A stretch of DNA of 64,000 nt from Burkholderia sp. lig30 (GTDB lineage Bacteria > Pseudomonadota > Gammaproteobacteria > Burkholderiales > Burkholderiaceae). The notes beneath the pieces were generated by a model. That model was not told the origin of the DNA. It did not search any database and worked only from the letters and a program-made list of their open reading frames with translations. The translations under genes and the position numbers were made by a program. Positions 51,251 to 60,797 of the stretch are shown piece after piece. Where the stretch lies: positions 1 through 64,000 of the forward strand of contig NZ_JGVW01000085.1 of the NCBI RefSeq assembly GCF_000687455.2, read 5' to 3'. How positions within the stretch are numbered: position 1 is the stretch's first letter; each line of letters opens with the position of its first letter.

Positions 51251-53947
51251 TTAAACCGTCATCGGGTTGGGCTTCGACGGATCGAGGTTGTACTTCGCGA
51301 TCGCATCGGCGACGACCTTGCGGTCGATCGTGCCTTCGTCGGCGAGTGCGTTGAGCGCCGCGACCGTGACCCAGTAGCGGTCGACCTCGAAGAAGTGACG
51401 CAGTTTCGCGCGGGTATCCGAACGGCCATAGCCGTCGGTGCCCAGCACCACGTACTTGCGGTCGATCTGGCCGCGGATCTGGTCGGCGAGCGCGCGCACG
51501 TAGTCGCTCGATGCGACGACGGGACCCTGCGTGTCCTTCAGGCACTTCTGCACATGCGACAGACGGCGCTCGGCGGTCGGGTTCAGCAGGTTCCAGCGCT
51601 CGACGTCGTGGCCTTCACGCGCGAGCTCGGTGAAGCTCGGCACGCTCCACAGGTCGGCGGCGACGCCCCAGTCGTTCTTCAGCAGGTCTGCCGCGGCAAT
51701 CACTTCGTTGAAGATCGTGCCGGCGCCGAGCAGTTGCACGCGCGGCGCCTTCGCCTCGGCGTCGGCCTTCCGGAACGCATACATGCCCTTGATGATGTCG
51801 GCCGCCACGTGCTCGCCCTGCGGAATCGCCGGGTGCTCGTAGTTCTCGTTCATCACCGTGACGTAGTAGTACACGTCTTCCTGGTCCTGCACCATGCGGC
51901 GCAGGCCATCCTGGATGATGACGGCAAGCTCGTAGCCGAAGGTCGGGTCGTAGCTCACGCAGTTCGGCACCGATGCCGCCCACATCAGGGAGTGGCCGTC
52001 TTCGTGCTGCAGGCCTTCGCCGTTCAGCGTCGTGCGGCCCGCGGTGCCGCCCAGCAGGAAGCCGCGCGAGCGCATGTCACCCGCCGCCCATGCGAGGTCG
52101 CCGATCCGCTGGAAGCCGAACATCGAGTAGAAGATGTAGAACGGCACCATGATCTCGCCGTGCGTCGAGTACGACGTCGCCGCCGCGATCCAGTCGCACA
52201 TGCCGCCCGCTTCGTTGATGCCTTCCTGCAGGATCTGGCCGGTTTCCGATTCCTTGTAGAACATCAGCTGGTCGGAATCTTCCGGCACGTACTTCTGGCC
52301 TTCCTGGTTCCAGATGCCGATCTGGCGGAACAGGCCTTCCATGCCGAACGTGCGCGACTCGTCCGGGACGATCGGCACGACGCGCTTGCCGAGCGCCTTG
52401 TCCTTCAGCAGGATGTTCAGGATCCGCACGAACGCCATCGTCGTCGAGATCTCGCGGCCCTCGCCCGTGCCCTTCAGCAGCGGCTCGAACGCGTCGAGCG
52501 CCGGCACCGGCAGCGACGTCGCCTTCTGGCGGCGCTGCGGCAGGTAGCCGCCGAGGTCCATGCGCTGCTTGCGCATGTATTCGAGCTCCTTCGAGCCTTC
52601 TTCGAACGTGAGGTACGGCACGTCGGCGATCTGCTCGTCCGAGATCGGCAGGCGGAACTGGTCGCGGAGCTTCTTCAGTTGCTCGACCGGCAGCTTCTTC
52701 TGCTGGTGCGTGATGTTCATCGCCTGGCCGGACTCGCCCATCCCGTAGCCCTTGATGGTCTTCGCGAGGATGACGGTCGGCGCGCCCTTCGTGTTGCTGG
52801 CCTCGTGGAACGCCGCGTAGATCTTGTGCGGATCGTGGCCGCCGCGGTTCAGCGCCCAGATGTCGTCGTCCGACCAGTCGGCGACGAGGGCCTTCAGTTC
52901 CGGCGAGTTGAAGAAGTGCTCACGGACGTACGCGCCCGATTCCGACTTGTAGGTCTGGTATTCGCCGTCGACGACTTCCATCATGCGGCGCATCAGCGCG
53001 CCCGACTTGTCGCGCGCGAACAGCGCATCCCAGCGGCCGCCCCAGATCACCTTGATCACGTTCCAGCCGGCGCCGCGGAATTCCGATTCGAGTTCCTGGA
53101 TGATCTTGCCGTTGCCGCGTACCGGGCCGTCGAGACGCTGCAGGTTGCAGTTGATCACGAACACGAGGTTGTCGAGCTTCTCGCGGCTCGCCATGCCGAT
53201 CGCGCCGAGCGATTCCGGCTCGTCGGTCTCGCCGTCGCCGAGGAACGCCCAGACCTTGCGGCCCTGCGTCTTCGCGATGCCGCGCGCTTCGATGTACTTC
53301 ATGAAGCGCGCCTGGTAGATCGCCATGATCGGGCCGAGGCCCATCGACACGGTCGGGAACTGCCAGAAGTCCGGCATCAGCCACGGGTGCGGATACGACG
53401 AGATGCCGTTGCCGCCGACTTCCTGGCGGAAACTGTCGAGCTGGTCTTCGGACAGGCGGCCGAGCAGGAACGCGCGCGAGTACACGCCCGGCGACGAGTG
53501 GCCCTGCACGAACACGAGGTCGCCGCCGTGCTGGTCGGACGGCGCGTGCCAGAAGTGGTTGTAGCCGACGTCATACAGCGTCGCGGCCGACGCGAACGAC
53601 GCGATGTGGCCGCCGACGTTGGTTTCCTTGCCGGCGCGCACGACCATCGCGATCGCGTTCCAGCGGGTGTACGAGCGGATGCGGTGTTCGATTTCCTGGT
53701 CGCCGGGGATCTTCGCCTGGGCTTCGACCGGAATCGTGTTGATGTAAGGGGTGTTCGCGGAGAACGGCAGATGTTCGCCGTGCACACGCGCGAATTCGAT
53801 CTGCTTCTCGATCAGGTAGTGCGCGCGCCCGGTGCCGACGGAGGAAATCACGCCGTCGAGCGCCTCGAGCCATTCGACGGTTTCCTGCGGATCGTCGTCA
53901 CGCTCGGCGGCGACATATTTCATCACTTCATTGGGTACGGCGGACAT
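51251..53947 (-). CDS. aceE: Pyruvate dehydrogenase E1 component, homodimeric type
   Basis: An 898-residue thiamine-diphosphate enzyme that decarboxylates pyruvate. The diphosphate-binding motif AFLGDGETDEPES is visible near residue 220-235, and SPGVYSRAFLLGRLS precedes it. I start at 53947 (MSAVPNEVMKYV). The open frame continues to 56647, but that part is antisense to the histidine kinase gene and is an artefact. It is the first gene of aceE-aceF-lpdA. Confidence 0.97.
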   Translation of the reverse strand: MSAVPNEVMKYVAAERDDDPQETVEWLEALDGVISSVGTGRAHYLIEKQIEFARVHGEHLPFSANTPYINTIPVEAQAKIPGDQEIEHRIRSYTRWNAIAMVVRAGKETNVGGHIASFASAATLYDVGYNHFWHAPSDQHGGDLVFVQGHSSPGVYSRAFLLGRLSEDQLDSFRQEVGGNGISSYPHPWLMPDFWQFPTVSMGLGPIMAIYQARFMKYIEARGIAKTQGRKVWAFLGDGETDEPESLGAIGMASREKLDNLVFVINCNLQRLDGPVRGNGKIIQELESEFRGAGWNVIKVIWGGRWDALFARDKSGALMRRMMEVVDGEYQTYKSESGAYVREHFFNSPELKALVADWSDDDIWALNRGGHDPHKIYAAFHEASNTKGAPTVILAKTIKGYGMGESGQAMNITHQQKKLPVEQLKKLRDQFRLPISDEQIADVPYLTFEEGSKELEYMRKQRMDLGGYLPQRRQKATSLPVPALDAFEPLLKGTGEGREISTTMAFVRILNILLKDKALGKRVVPIVPDESRTFGMEGLFRQIGIWNQEGQKYVPEDSDQLMFYKESETGQILQEGINEAGGMCDWIAAATSYSTHGEIMVPFYIFYSMFGFQRIGDLAWAAGDMRSRGFLLGGTAGRTTLNGEGLQHEDGHSLMWAASVPNCVSYDPTFGYELAVIIQDGLRRMVQDQEDVYYYVTVMNENYEHPAIPQGEHVAADIIKGMYAFRKADAEAKAPRVQLLGAGTIFNEVIAAADLLKNDWGVAADLWSVPSFTELAREGHDVERWNLLNPTAERRLSHVQKCLKDTQGPVVASSDYVRALADQIRGQIDRKYVVLGTDGYGRSDTRAKLRHFFEVDRYWVTVAALNALADEGTIDRKVVADAIAKYNLDPSKPNPMTV

Positions 53948-54029
53948 TCTCGTCTCCTGGGTCCTGAAATGTGAGGATCGCGCTTCGTGCAGACGACGCG
54001 TCGCGACCGGCTGCGGCAAGCTCCAGCGG

Positions 54030-54059
54030 ATTGTAATGAGCGCTCGCGACCCGGCGCAA
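54030..54059 (-). promoter_or_regulatory. Candidate aceE promoter
   Basis: On the minus strand TTGCGC (54054-54059), 18 bases, TACAAT (54030-54035), about 83 bases before the aceE ATG. The -35 is a moderate match. Confidence 0.55.
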
Positions 54060-54071
54060 CAAAATTTTCGA

Positions 54072-54094
54072 ATTATGAGATCTTTTCTCGTAAT
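54072..54094. promoter_or_regulatory. Palindrome between aceE and the histidine kinase gene, possible operator
   Basis: ATTATGAGA, a 5-base spacer TCTTT, then TCTCGTAAT: 9-base arms with one mismatch. It lies just upstream of the aceE -35 and within 150 bases of the divergent kinase gene. The local sequence is AT-rich. It could bind a regulator of one or both genes. Confidence 0.5.
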
Positions 54095-54220
54095 GCGGAA
54101 TATTGCTGCGGCGCACCGCGTATTTCTGGCATCCGAACGCGACGCGGCGTGACAAATCCGTTTCCGTTCAACATATCTGGTATCGGTTTTCCATGATTTG
54201 CGCTGCGCTACAATCCTGCC

Positions 54221-56734
54221 ATGTTGACCGACCGGCTTTTCGCACGCTCGGCGCGACCGTCCGGCCCGCCGGCGGATTCGCAGCCGTCCCGCTGGCACCA
54301 CGGACCGTGGTGGTCCAATTCCTATTTGCTGACGCCGCTGCTGTCGATCCTCGTGTTCCTGGTGGTGATGAGTCTCATCCTCTGGAGCCTCAACCGCCGG
54401 GAGCAGCAGCAGCAGGAAGACACCCTGTTCCGTAACGTCGCGTGGGCGCAGCAGCAGATCCGCCTGTCGATGACGGGCGCTCAGGAGCAACTGCAGGCGC
54501 TGTCGCGCGACCTCGCGGCCGGCCGCCTCGATCAGAACGCGTTCCAGATGGCGGTCGCGGACGTGATGCAGACGCATCCCGAGATCCTCTACCTGAACTG
54601 GTACACGGCGCCCGGCACGCAGCGCTGGGCGACCGTCCGGCCGCCCGAGCACGGCCAGCGGCTCGCGAAGCCGAACGACGCGCAGATGGAAGACGCCGTG
54701 CGCGGCGCATACGCGGAAGCGCGCAGCTCGCGCCGCCAGGCGTATTCGCCGCTGATCTACGACGACTTCGGCAACGGCTACATCACGCTGCAGACGCCGG
54801 TGATTCGCGAGCGCGAATACCTCGGCGCGATCGCGGCCGTGTTCTCGGTCGAAGGCATCCTGCGGCACGACATCCCGTCCGAGCTGTCGTCCAAGTACAA
54901 GATCTCGATCACCGACGCGAACAACCGCGAGCTGTCGTCGACGTCGTCGCGCCCGCGCCTGCCGCGCGACTCGCACTACGACCTGCCGCTCGACCCGCCC
55001 GGCCAGGGGCTGACCGTGCGCGTCTACGCGTTCCCGCAGCTCACCAACCTGACCAACAACACGCTCGTCTGGCTCGTCGCCGGGCTGTCGTGCTTCGTGC
55101 TGTGGAGCCTCTGGAGCCTGTGGAAGCACACCCGGCAGCGCTTCGAGGCGCAGCAGGCGCTGTATGCGGAGGCCTTCTTCCGCCGCGCGATGGAGAACTC
55201 GGTGCTGATCGGCATGCGTGTGCTCGACATGCACGGCCGCATCACGCACGTGAACCCGGCGTTCTGCCGGATGACCGGCTGGGACGAGAGCGACCTCATC
55301 GGCAAGGTCGCGCCGTTCCCCTACTGGCCGCGCGACGCGTATCCGGAGATGCAGCGCCAGCTCGACATGACGCTGCGCGGCAAGGCGCCCAGCTCCGGCT
55401 TCGAGCTGCGCGTGCGGCGCAAGAACGGCACGCTGTTCCACGCGCGCCTCTACGTGTCGCCGCTGATCGACAGCTCGGGCCGCCAGACCGGCTGGATGTC
55501 GTCGATGACCGACATCACCGAGCCGAAGCGCGCGCGCGAGGAGCTGGCCGCCGCGCACGAGCGCTTCACGACCGTGCTCGAAAGCCTCGACGCGGCCGTG
55601 TCGGTGCTCGCAGCCGACGAAGCGGAGCTGCTGTTCGCGAACCGCTACTACCGGCATCTGTTCGGCATCCGCCCGGACGGCCATCTCGAGCTGTCCGGCG
55701 ATGGCTTCGACCACGCGCAGGCGTCGTCGGATTCGATCGACATGATCGACGCGTTCGCCGGCCTGCCGGCCGCTGCGCTGACCAACAGCACCGCGGACGC
55801 GCAGGAGATCTACGTCGAGAGCATCCAGAAGTGGTTCGAGGTGCGCCGCCAGTACATCCAGTGGGTCGACGGCCACCTCGCGCAGATGCAGATCGCGACC
55901 GACATCACGACCCGCAAGAAGGCGCAGGAGCTCGCGCACCAGCAGGAAGAGAAGCTGCAGTTCACGAGCCGCCTGATGACGATGGGCGAAATGGCGTCGT
56001 CGATCGCGCACGAGCTGAACCAGCCGCTCGCGGCGATCAACAACTATTGCTCGGGCACGCTCGCGCTCGTCAAGAGCGGGCGCGCGACGCCCGAAACGCT
56101 GCAGCCCGCGCTCGAGAAGACCGCGCAGCAGGCGCTGCGCGCCGGGATGATCGTCAAGCGCATCCGCGAGTTCGTGAAGCGCAGCGAGCCGAAACGCCAG
56201 CCGGCGCGCGTCGCGGACATCGTCGCCGACGCGGTCGGGCTCGCGGAAATCGAGGCCAGGAAGCGCAGGATCCGGATCGTCACCGAAATCCTCGCAAGAA
56301 TGCCTATCATTTATGTCGACCCGGTGCTGATCGAGCAGGTGCTCGTCAACCTGATGAAGAACGCGGCCGAGGCGATGGCCGACGTGAAGCCGCCGGCGGC
56401 GGACGGCGTGATTCGCGTCGTCGCCGACCTGGAGGCGGGCTTCGTCGACATCCGCGTGATCGACCAGGGCCCGGGCGTCGACGAAGCGACCGCCGAGCGC
56501 CTGTTCGAGCCTTTCTACAGCACCAAGTCCGACGGCATGGGCATGGGGCTGAACATCTGCCGTTCGATCATCGAATCGCATCGCGGGCGTCTGTGGGTGG
56601 TGAATAATGTCGAGGCGGATGGCAGCATCTCCGGCGCGACGTTCCACTGCAGCCTGCCCATTGGGGAACCCGAGGATCTCGGCCGAGGGGGGTCCGAGGC
56701 ATCGGCATCACATACTGTTACGGGAGAACTATGA
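54221..56734 (+). CDS. fixL: PAS-domain sensor histidine kinase, FixL-like
   Basis: An 837-residue membrane kinase. Two transmembrane segments (about 35-57 and 280-300) flank a periplasmic region; PAS domains follow at about 320-445 and 450-570. The phospho-accepting histidine is H597 (SSIAHELNQPLAAINNY), then N-box NLMKNAAEAM, DQGPGVD and GMGMGLNIC. The cytoplasmic half and the FixJ-like partner resemble the B. cepacia complex FixLJ system described as oxygen-responsive. The heme-ligand His of rhizobial FixL is not seen in the first PAS. The response-regulator gene overlaps by 4 bases. Confidence 0.82.
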   Translation: MLTDRLFARSARPSGPPADSQPSRWHHGPWWSNSYLLTPLLSILVFLVVMSLILWSLNRREQQQQEDTLFRNVAWAQQQIRLSMTGAQEQLQALSRDLAAGRLDQNAFQMAVADVMQTHPEILYLNWYTAPGTQRWATVRPPEHGQRLAKPNDAQMEDAVRGAYAEARSSRRQAYSPLIYDDFGNGYITLQTPVIREREYLGAIAAVFSVEGILRHDIPSELSSKYKISITDANNRELSSTSSRPRLPRDSHYDLPLDPPGQGLTVRVYAFPQLTNLTNNTLVWLVAGLSCFVLWSLWSLWKHTRQRFEAQQALYAEAFFRRAMENSVLIGMRVLDMHGRITHVNPAFCRMTGWDESDLIGKVAPFPYWPRDAYPEMQRQLDMTLRGKAPSSGFELRVRRKNGTLFHARLYVSPLIDSSGRQTGWMSSMTDITEPKRAREELAAAHERFTTVLESLDAAVSVLAADEAELLFANRYYRHLFGIRPDGHLELSGDGFDHAQASSDSIDMIDAFAGLPAAALTNSTADAQEIYVESIQKWFEVRRQYIQWVDGHLAQMQIATDITTRKKAQELAHQQEEKLQFTSRLMTMGEMASSIAHELNQPLAAINNYCSGTLALVKSGRATPETLQPALEKTAQQALRAGMIVKRIREFVKRSEPKRQPARVADIVADAVGLAEIEARKRRIRIVTEILARMPIIYVDPVLIEQVLVNLMKNAAEAMADVKPPAADGVIRVVADLEAGFVDIRVIDQGPGVDEATAERLFEPFYSTKSDGMGMGLNICRSIIESHRGRLWVVNNVEADGSISGATFHCSLPIGEPEDLGRGGSEASASHTVTGEL

Positions 56735-57369
56735 ATAGCCCTGTCACCACCACTCAGGAAACCGTCTTTGTCGTCGACGACGACGAGGCCGTGCGCGACT
56801 CGCTGCGCTGGCTGCTGGAGGCGAACGGCTATCGCGTGCAATGCTTCTCGAGCGCCGAGCAGTTCCTCGATGCCTATCAGCCGGCGCAGCAGGCAGGCCA
56901 GATCGCGTGCCTGATCCTGGACGTGCGGATGTCGGGCATGAGCGGCCTCGAACTGCAGGAGCGCCTGATCGCCGACAACGCCGCGCTGCCGATCATCTTC
57001 GTCACGGGTCACGGCGACGTGCCGATGGCCGTGTCGACGATGAAAAAGGGCGCGATGGACTTTATCGAGAAGCCGTTCGACGAGGCGGAACTGCGCAAGC
57101 TCGTCGAGCGGATGCTCGACAAGGCCCGCAGCGAGAGCAAGAGCGTGCAGGAGCAGCGCGCCGCGAGCGAGCGCCTGTCGAAGCTGACCGCCCGCGAGCA
57201 GCAGGTGCTCGAGCGGATCATCGCCGGCCGCCTGAACAAGCAGATCGCCGACGATCTCGGCATCAGCATCAAGACGGTCGAGGCGCACCGCGCGAACATC
57301 ATGGAAAAGCTCAACGTCAACACGGTGGCCGACCTGCTGCGCCTCGCGCTGTCGAAGAAGCAGGCCTGA
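56731..57369 (+). CDS. fixJ: FixJ-like LuxR-family response regulator
   Basis: A 212-residue regulator with an N-terminal receiver domain (acidic pocket VDDDE, phospho-Asp D64 in LILDVRMSGM, Lys in FIEKPFDE) and a C-terminal LuxR-type helix-turn-helix (LTAREQQVLERIIAGRLNKQIADDLGISIKTVEAHRANIMEKL). Its ATGA overlap with the kinase gene shows translational coupling. Target genes cannot be read from the window. Confidence 0.88.
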   Translation: MNSPVTTTQETVFVVDDDEAVRDSLRWLLEANGYRVQCFSSAEQFLDAYQPAQQAGQIACLILDVRMSGMSGLELQERLIADNAALPIIFVTGHGDVPMAVSTMKKGAMDFIEKPFDEAELRKLVERMLDKARSESKSVQEQRAASERLSKLTAREQQVLERIIAGRLNKQIADDLGISIKTVEAHRANIMEKLNVNTVADLLRLALSKKQA

Positions 57370-57526
57370 CGCACCCGGCCTGACGCGCCGCCGCGCACGC
57401 CGGCCGGCGCGCGCCGTTCCCCGCACGCGCCGCGCCGTCCGTCTTCGCGGTGCCGGCAGCCCCCGCCGTTCGGCGCGCCGATGGCGCTTCCCGGGCATTT
57501 CCTGTCGGGCGGCGGCATGCGGGCGG

Positions 57527-57532
57527 TATAAT
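57527..57532 (+). promoter_or_regulatory. Candidate -10 element for folD
   Basis: TATAAT at 57527-57532, 70 bases before the folD ATG, in the context GGTATAATTCC. No convincing -35 is visible. Confidence 0.45.
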
Positions 57533-57602
57533 TCCATGCTTTGCTGCGGCGCCGACCCGGTCGCCGCACGCCCGCATTCCAACTCCCAAGCTAGATCCCA
57601 CC

Positions 57603-58460
57603 ATGACAGCCATCCTCATCGACGGCAACGCCCTCTCGAAGACCCTGCGCGCCCAGGCCGCCGAACGCGCCGCCGCGTTGACGGCGCGCGGCCACCAGCC
57701 GGGCCTCGCGGTGATTCTCGTCGGCGACAACCCGGCCAGCGAAGTCTACGTGCGCAACAAGATCAAGGCGTGCGAGGACAATGGCTTCTCCTCGCTGAAG
57801 GATCGCTACGCGGCGTCGCTGTCCGAGGCCGACCTGCTCGCGCGCATCGACGAGCTGAACCGCGATCCGCGGATCCACGGCATTCTCGTCCAGCTGCCGC
57901 TGCCCGCGCATATCGACAGCCACAAGGTGATCGAGGCGATCGCGCCGGAAAAGGACGTCGACGGCTTCCACGTCGCGAACGCCGGCGCGCTGATGACCGG
58001 CAAGCCGCTGTTCCGCCCGTGCACGCCGTACGGCGTGATGAAGATGTTCGAGGCGCACGACATCCCGCTGCAAGGCGCGAACGCGGTCGTGATCGGCCGT
58101 TCGAACATCGTCGGCAAGCCGATGGCGATGCTGCTGCTCGAAGCGGGCGCGACCGTCACGATCTGCCATAGCAAGACGCGCGACCTCGCCGCGCATACGC
58201 GGCAGGCGGACATCGTCGTCGCCGCGGTCGGCAAGCGCAACGTGCTGACCGCCGACATGGTGAAGCCCGGCGCGACGGTGATCGACGTCGGCATGAACCG
58301 CGACGAAGCCGGCAAGCTGTGCGGCGACGTCGACTTCGCGGGGGTCAGGGAAGTCGCCGGCCACATCACGCCGGTGCCGGGCGGCGTCGGCCCGATGACC
58401 ATCACGATGCTGCTGATCAACACGATCGAAGCCGCCGAGCGCGCCGCGTCGGCCGCCTGA
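57603..58460 (+). CDS. folD: Bifunctional methylenetetrahydrofolate dehydrogenase/cyclohydrolase
   Basis: A 285-residue enzyme that interconverts methylene- and formyl-tetrahydrofolate. Family motifs [16 protein letters not shown] (catalytic Lys), [24 protein letters not shown] and [13 protein letters not shown] are intact. I start at ATG 57603 (MTAILIDG); the frame extends upstream but is not conserved. Confidence 0.97.
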   Translation: MTAILIDGNALSKTLRAQAAERAAALTARGHQPGLAVILVGDNPASEVYVRNKIKACEDNGFSSLKDRYAASLSEADLLARIDELNRDPRIHGILVQLPLPAHIDSHKVIEAIAPEKDVDGFHVANAGALMTGKPLFRPCTPYGVMKMFEAHDIPLQGANAVVIGRSNIVGKPMAMLLLEAGATVTICHSKTRDLAAHTRQADIVVAAVGKRNVLTADMVKPGATVIDVGMNRDEAGKLCGDVDFAGVREVAGHITPVPGGVGPMTITMLLINTIEAAERAASAA

Positions 58461-58656
58461 TCCCCCTCCCCGTCCGGCGCGTCGTCTGGCGCGCCGGCAC
58501 CGCGCCGCCCGCCGGGCGCGCATCCGTCCCCGCTCGATCGCGTCATTGGAAACTATCGATTGGAAAGCGCACGATGCGCCCCAATAATGTCGATAGCAGG
58601 CGCCCGCGCGCGCCAGCCTCATCCCCCGGTTCACCCCGCAACAGACAGGGAGTCTT

Positions 58657-60747
58657 ATGTCCGCAAGCGCCAACACCAATCCGCTCCTCGATTTCTCGGG
58701 CCTGCCCCGCTTCGGCGAGATTCGTCCGGAACACGTCACGCCCGCGCTCGACACGCTGCTCGAGACCGCCAATCGCGCCGTCGACGACGCCAGCGCGCCC
58801 GGCACGGCGGCGACCTGGGCGGAGATCGTCGAGAAGGTCGAGCATGTGACGGAGCCGCTCGGTCGCGCATGGGGCATCGTCGGCCACCTGAATGCGGTGG
58901 CCGATACGCCGGAACTGCGTGCCACGTACGGCGAGAACCTGCCGCGCGTGACCGAATTCTGGTCGAGCGTCGGCCAGAACCTCGCGCTGTACGAGAAGTA
59001 CAAGGCGATCGCCGCGAGCGGTGAATATCCGGCGCTGTCCGCCGAGCGCAAGAAGATCCTCGACAACGCGCTGCGCGACTTCCGCCTGTCGGGCGCCGAG
59101 CTGCCCGAGGAACAGAAGCCGCGCTTCGCCGAGCTGCAGGAGCAGCAGGCGGCGCTGTCGAAGGCGTTCTCCGATCACGTGCTCGACGCGACCAACGCGT
59201 ATGCGTATGTCGCGCAAACCGAAGCCGAACTCGCCGGGCTGCCCGACGACGCGATCGAGGCCGCGCGCGAAGCGGCACAAAAGGACGGCCACGAAGGCTG
59301 GAAGTTCACGCTGCATTTCCCGTCCTACTTCCCGGTGCTGCAATACGCGGACAACCGCGCGATGCGCGAGACGCTGTATCGCGCGTACGCGACGCGCGCG
59401 TCGGAGCTGGGGCCGCAGTACGGCGACGGCAAGGCCGGATGGGACAACACGTCGATCGTCGCCGACGAACTCAAGCTGCGCCGCGAGGAGTCACAGATGC
59501 TCGGCTACCGCAACTTCGCGGAAGTGTCGCTCGCGCCGAAGATGGCCGAATCGCCGCAGCAGGTCATCGCGTTCCTCGAGGATCTCGCGGTGCGCGCCCG
59601 CCCGCACGCCGAAAAAGACTGGGACGAACTGCGCGCGTTCGCGGCGGCGGAACTCGGCCTGACGGAACTCGCGCCGTGGGACGTCGCCTACGCGGCGGAG
59701 AAGCTGCGCGAGCAGCGCTATGCGTTCTCGGAAAACGAGGTCAAGCAGTACTTCCCCGAGCCGGCCGTGCTCAAGGGGCTGTTCACCGTCACGGAAACGC
59801 TGTTCGGCGTGAGCATCAAGCCCGACGAAGCGCCCGTGTGGCACAAGGACGTGCGCTTCTTCCGCGTCGAGAACCGCGACGGCTCGCTCGTTGCGCAGTT
59901 CTACCTCGACCTGTACGCGCGCGAAGGCAAGCGCGGCGGCGCATGGATGGACGACGCGCGTTCGCGCGCGAAGCGCGGCGACGCCGTGCAGACGCCTGTC
60001 GCGTATCTCACCTGCAACTTCTCGGCGCCGGTCGGCGGCAAGCCCGCGTGCTTCACGCACGACGAAGTGATCACGCTGTTCCATGAGTTCGGCCACGGCC
60101 TGCACCACATGCTCACGCGTGTCGACGAACTGGGCGTGTCGGGCATCAACGGCGTCGAATGGGATGCGGTCGAGCTGCCGTCCCAGTTCATGGAGAACTT
60201 CTGCTGGGAATGGGATGTGCTGACGTCGATGTCGTCGCACGTCGACACGGGCGCGCCGCTGCCGCGCGCGCTGTTCGACAAGATGCTCGCCGCGAAGAAC
60301 TTCCAGAGCGGGCTCGGCACGCTTCGGCAGATCGTGTTCTCGATGTTCGACATGCTGCTGCACGTCGACTTCGATCCGGCCGGCGCGGTGAGCGTCAACG
60401 ACTTCGCGCGCGCGATCAACGAGCGCTTCCACGTGATCCCGCAGGCGCCGTTCTCGCGCTGGCCGAACACGTTCAGCCACATCTTCGCGGGCGGCTACGC
60501 AGCCGGCTATTACAGCTACAAGTGGGCGGAAGTGCTGTCGGCGGACGCCTACGCGGCGTTCGAGGAAGCCGCGCAGTCGGCGGGCGGCAGCGTGCTCGAC
60601 GTCGCCACCGGCACACGCTATCGCCGTGAGATTCTCGAGGTCGGCGGCAGCCGGCCGGCGATGGATTCGTTCAAGGCGTTCCGCGGCCGCGAGCCGAAGA
60701 TCGACGCGCTGCTGCGCCACAACGGGATGGCCGCGCCCGCGCAATAA
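58657..60747 (+). CDS. prlC: Oligopeptidase A (M3 family zinc peptidase)
   Basis: A 696-residue cytosolic metallopeptidase that degrades peptides, including released signal peptides. The zinc motif is HEFGH (H476, E477, H480) in LFHEFGHGLHHML, with GINGVEWDAVELPSQFMENF after it. There is no signal peptide. It follows folD by 196 bases and ends at a strong terminator. Confidence 0.96.
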   Translation: MSASANTNPLLDFSGLPRFGEIRPEHVTPALDTLLETANRAVDDASAPGTAATWAEIVEKVEHVTEPLGRAWGIVGHLNAVADTPELRATYGENLPRVTEFWSSVGQNLALYEKYKAIAASGEYPALSAERKKILDNALRDFRLSGAELPEEQKPRFAELQEQQAALSKAFSDHVLDATNAYAYVAQTEAELAGLPDDAIEAAREAAQKDGHEGWKFTLHFPSYFPVLQYADNRAMRETLYRAYATRASELGPQYGDGKAGWDNTSIVADELKLRREESQMLGYRNFAEVSLAPKMAESPQQVIAFLEDLAVRARPHAEKDWDELRAFAAAELGLTELAPWDVAYAAEKLREQRYAFSENEVKQYFPEPAVLKGLFTVTETLFGVSIKPDEAPVWHKDVRFFRVENRDGSLVAQFYLDLYAREGKRGGAWMDDARSRAKRGDAVQTPVAYLTCNFSAPVGGKPACFTHDEVITLFHEFGHGLHHMLTRVDELGVSGINGVEWDAVELPSQFMENFCWEWDVLTSMSSHVDTGAPLPRALFDKMLAAKNFQSGLGTLRQIVFSMFDMLLHVDFDPAGAVSVNDFARAINERFHVIPQAPFSRWPNTFSHIFAGGYAAGYYSYKWAEVLSADAYAAFEEAAQSAGGSVLDVATGTRYRREILEVGGSRPAMDSFKAFRGREPKIDALLRHNGMAAPAQ

Positions 60748-60768
60748 GCGCGCGCGAAGCGTGTGAAG

Positions 60769-60797
60769 ACGGCACCGCGTTGCGGTGCCGTTTTTTC
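60769..60797 (+). terminator. Intrinsic terminator after prlC
   Basis: ACGGCACCGC-GTT-GCGGTGCCGT followed by TTTTTT; it overlaps the end of the convergent dinB gene by two bases. Confidence 0.92.

Noticed and set aside
53948-56647. Minus-strand open frame extending aceE upstream to about 1798 residues
   Set aside because: The extension is antisense to the histidine kinase gene, rich in Arg/Ala/His, and has no homology pattern. aceE has a family-typical start at 53947.
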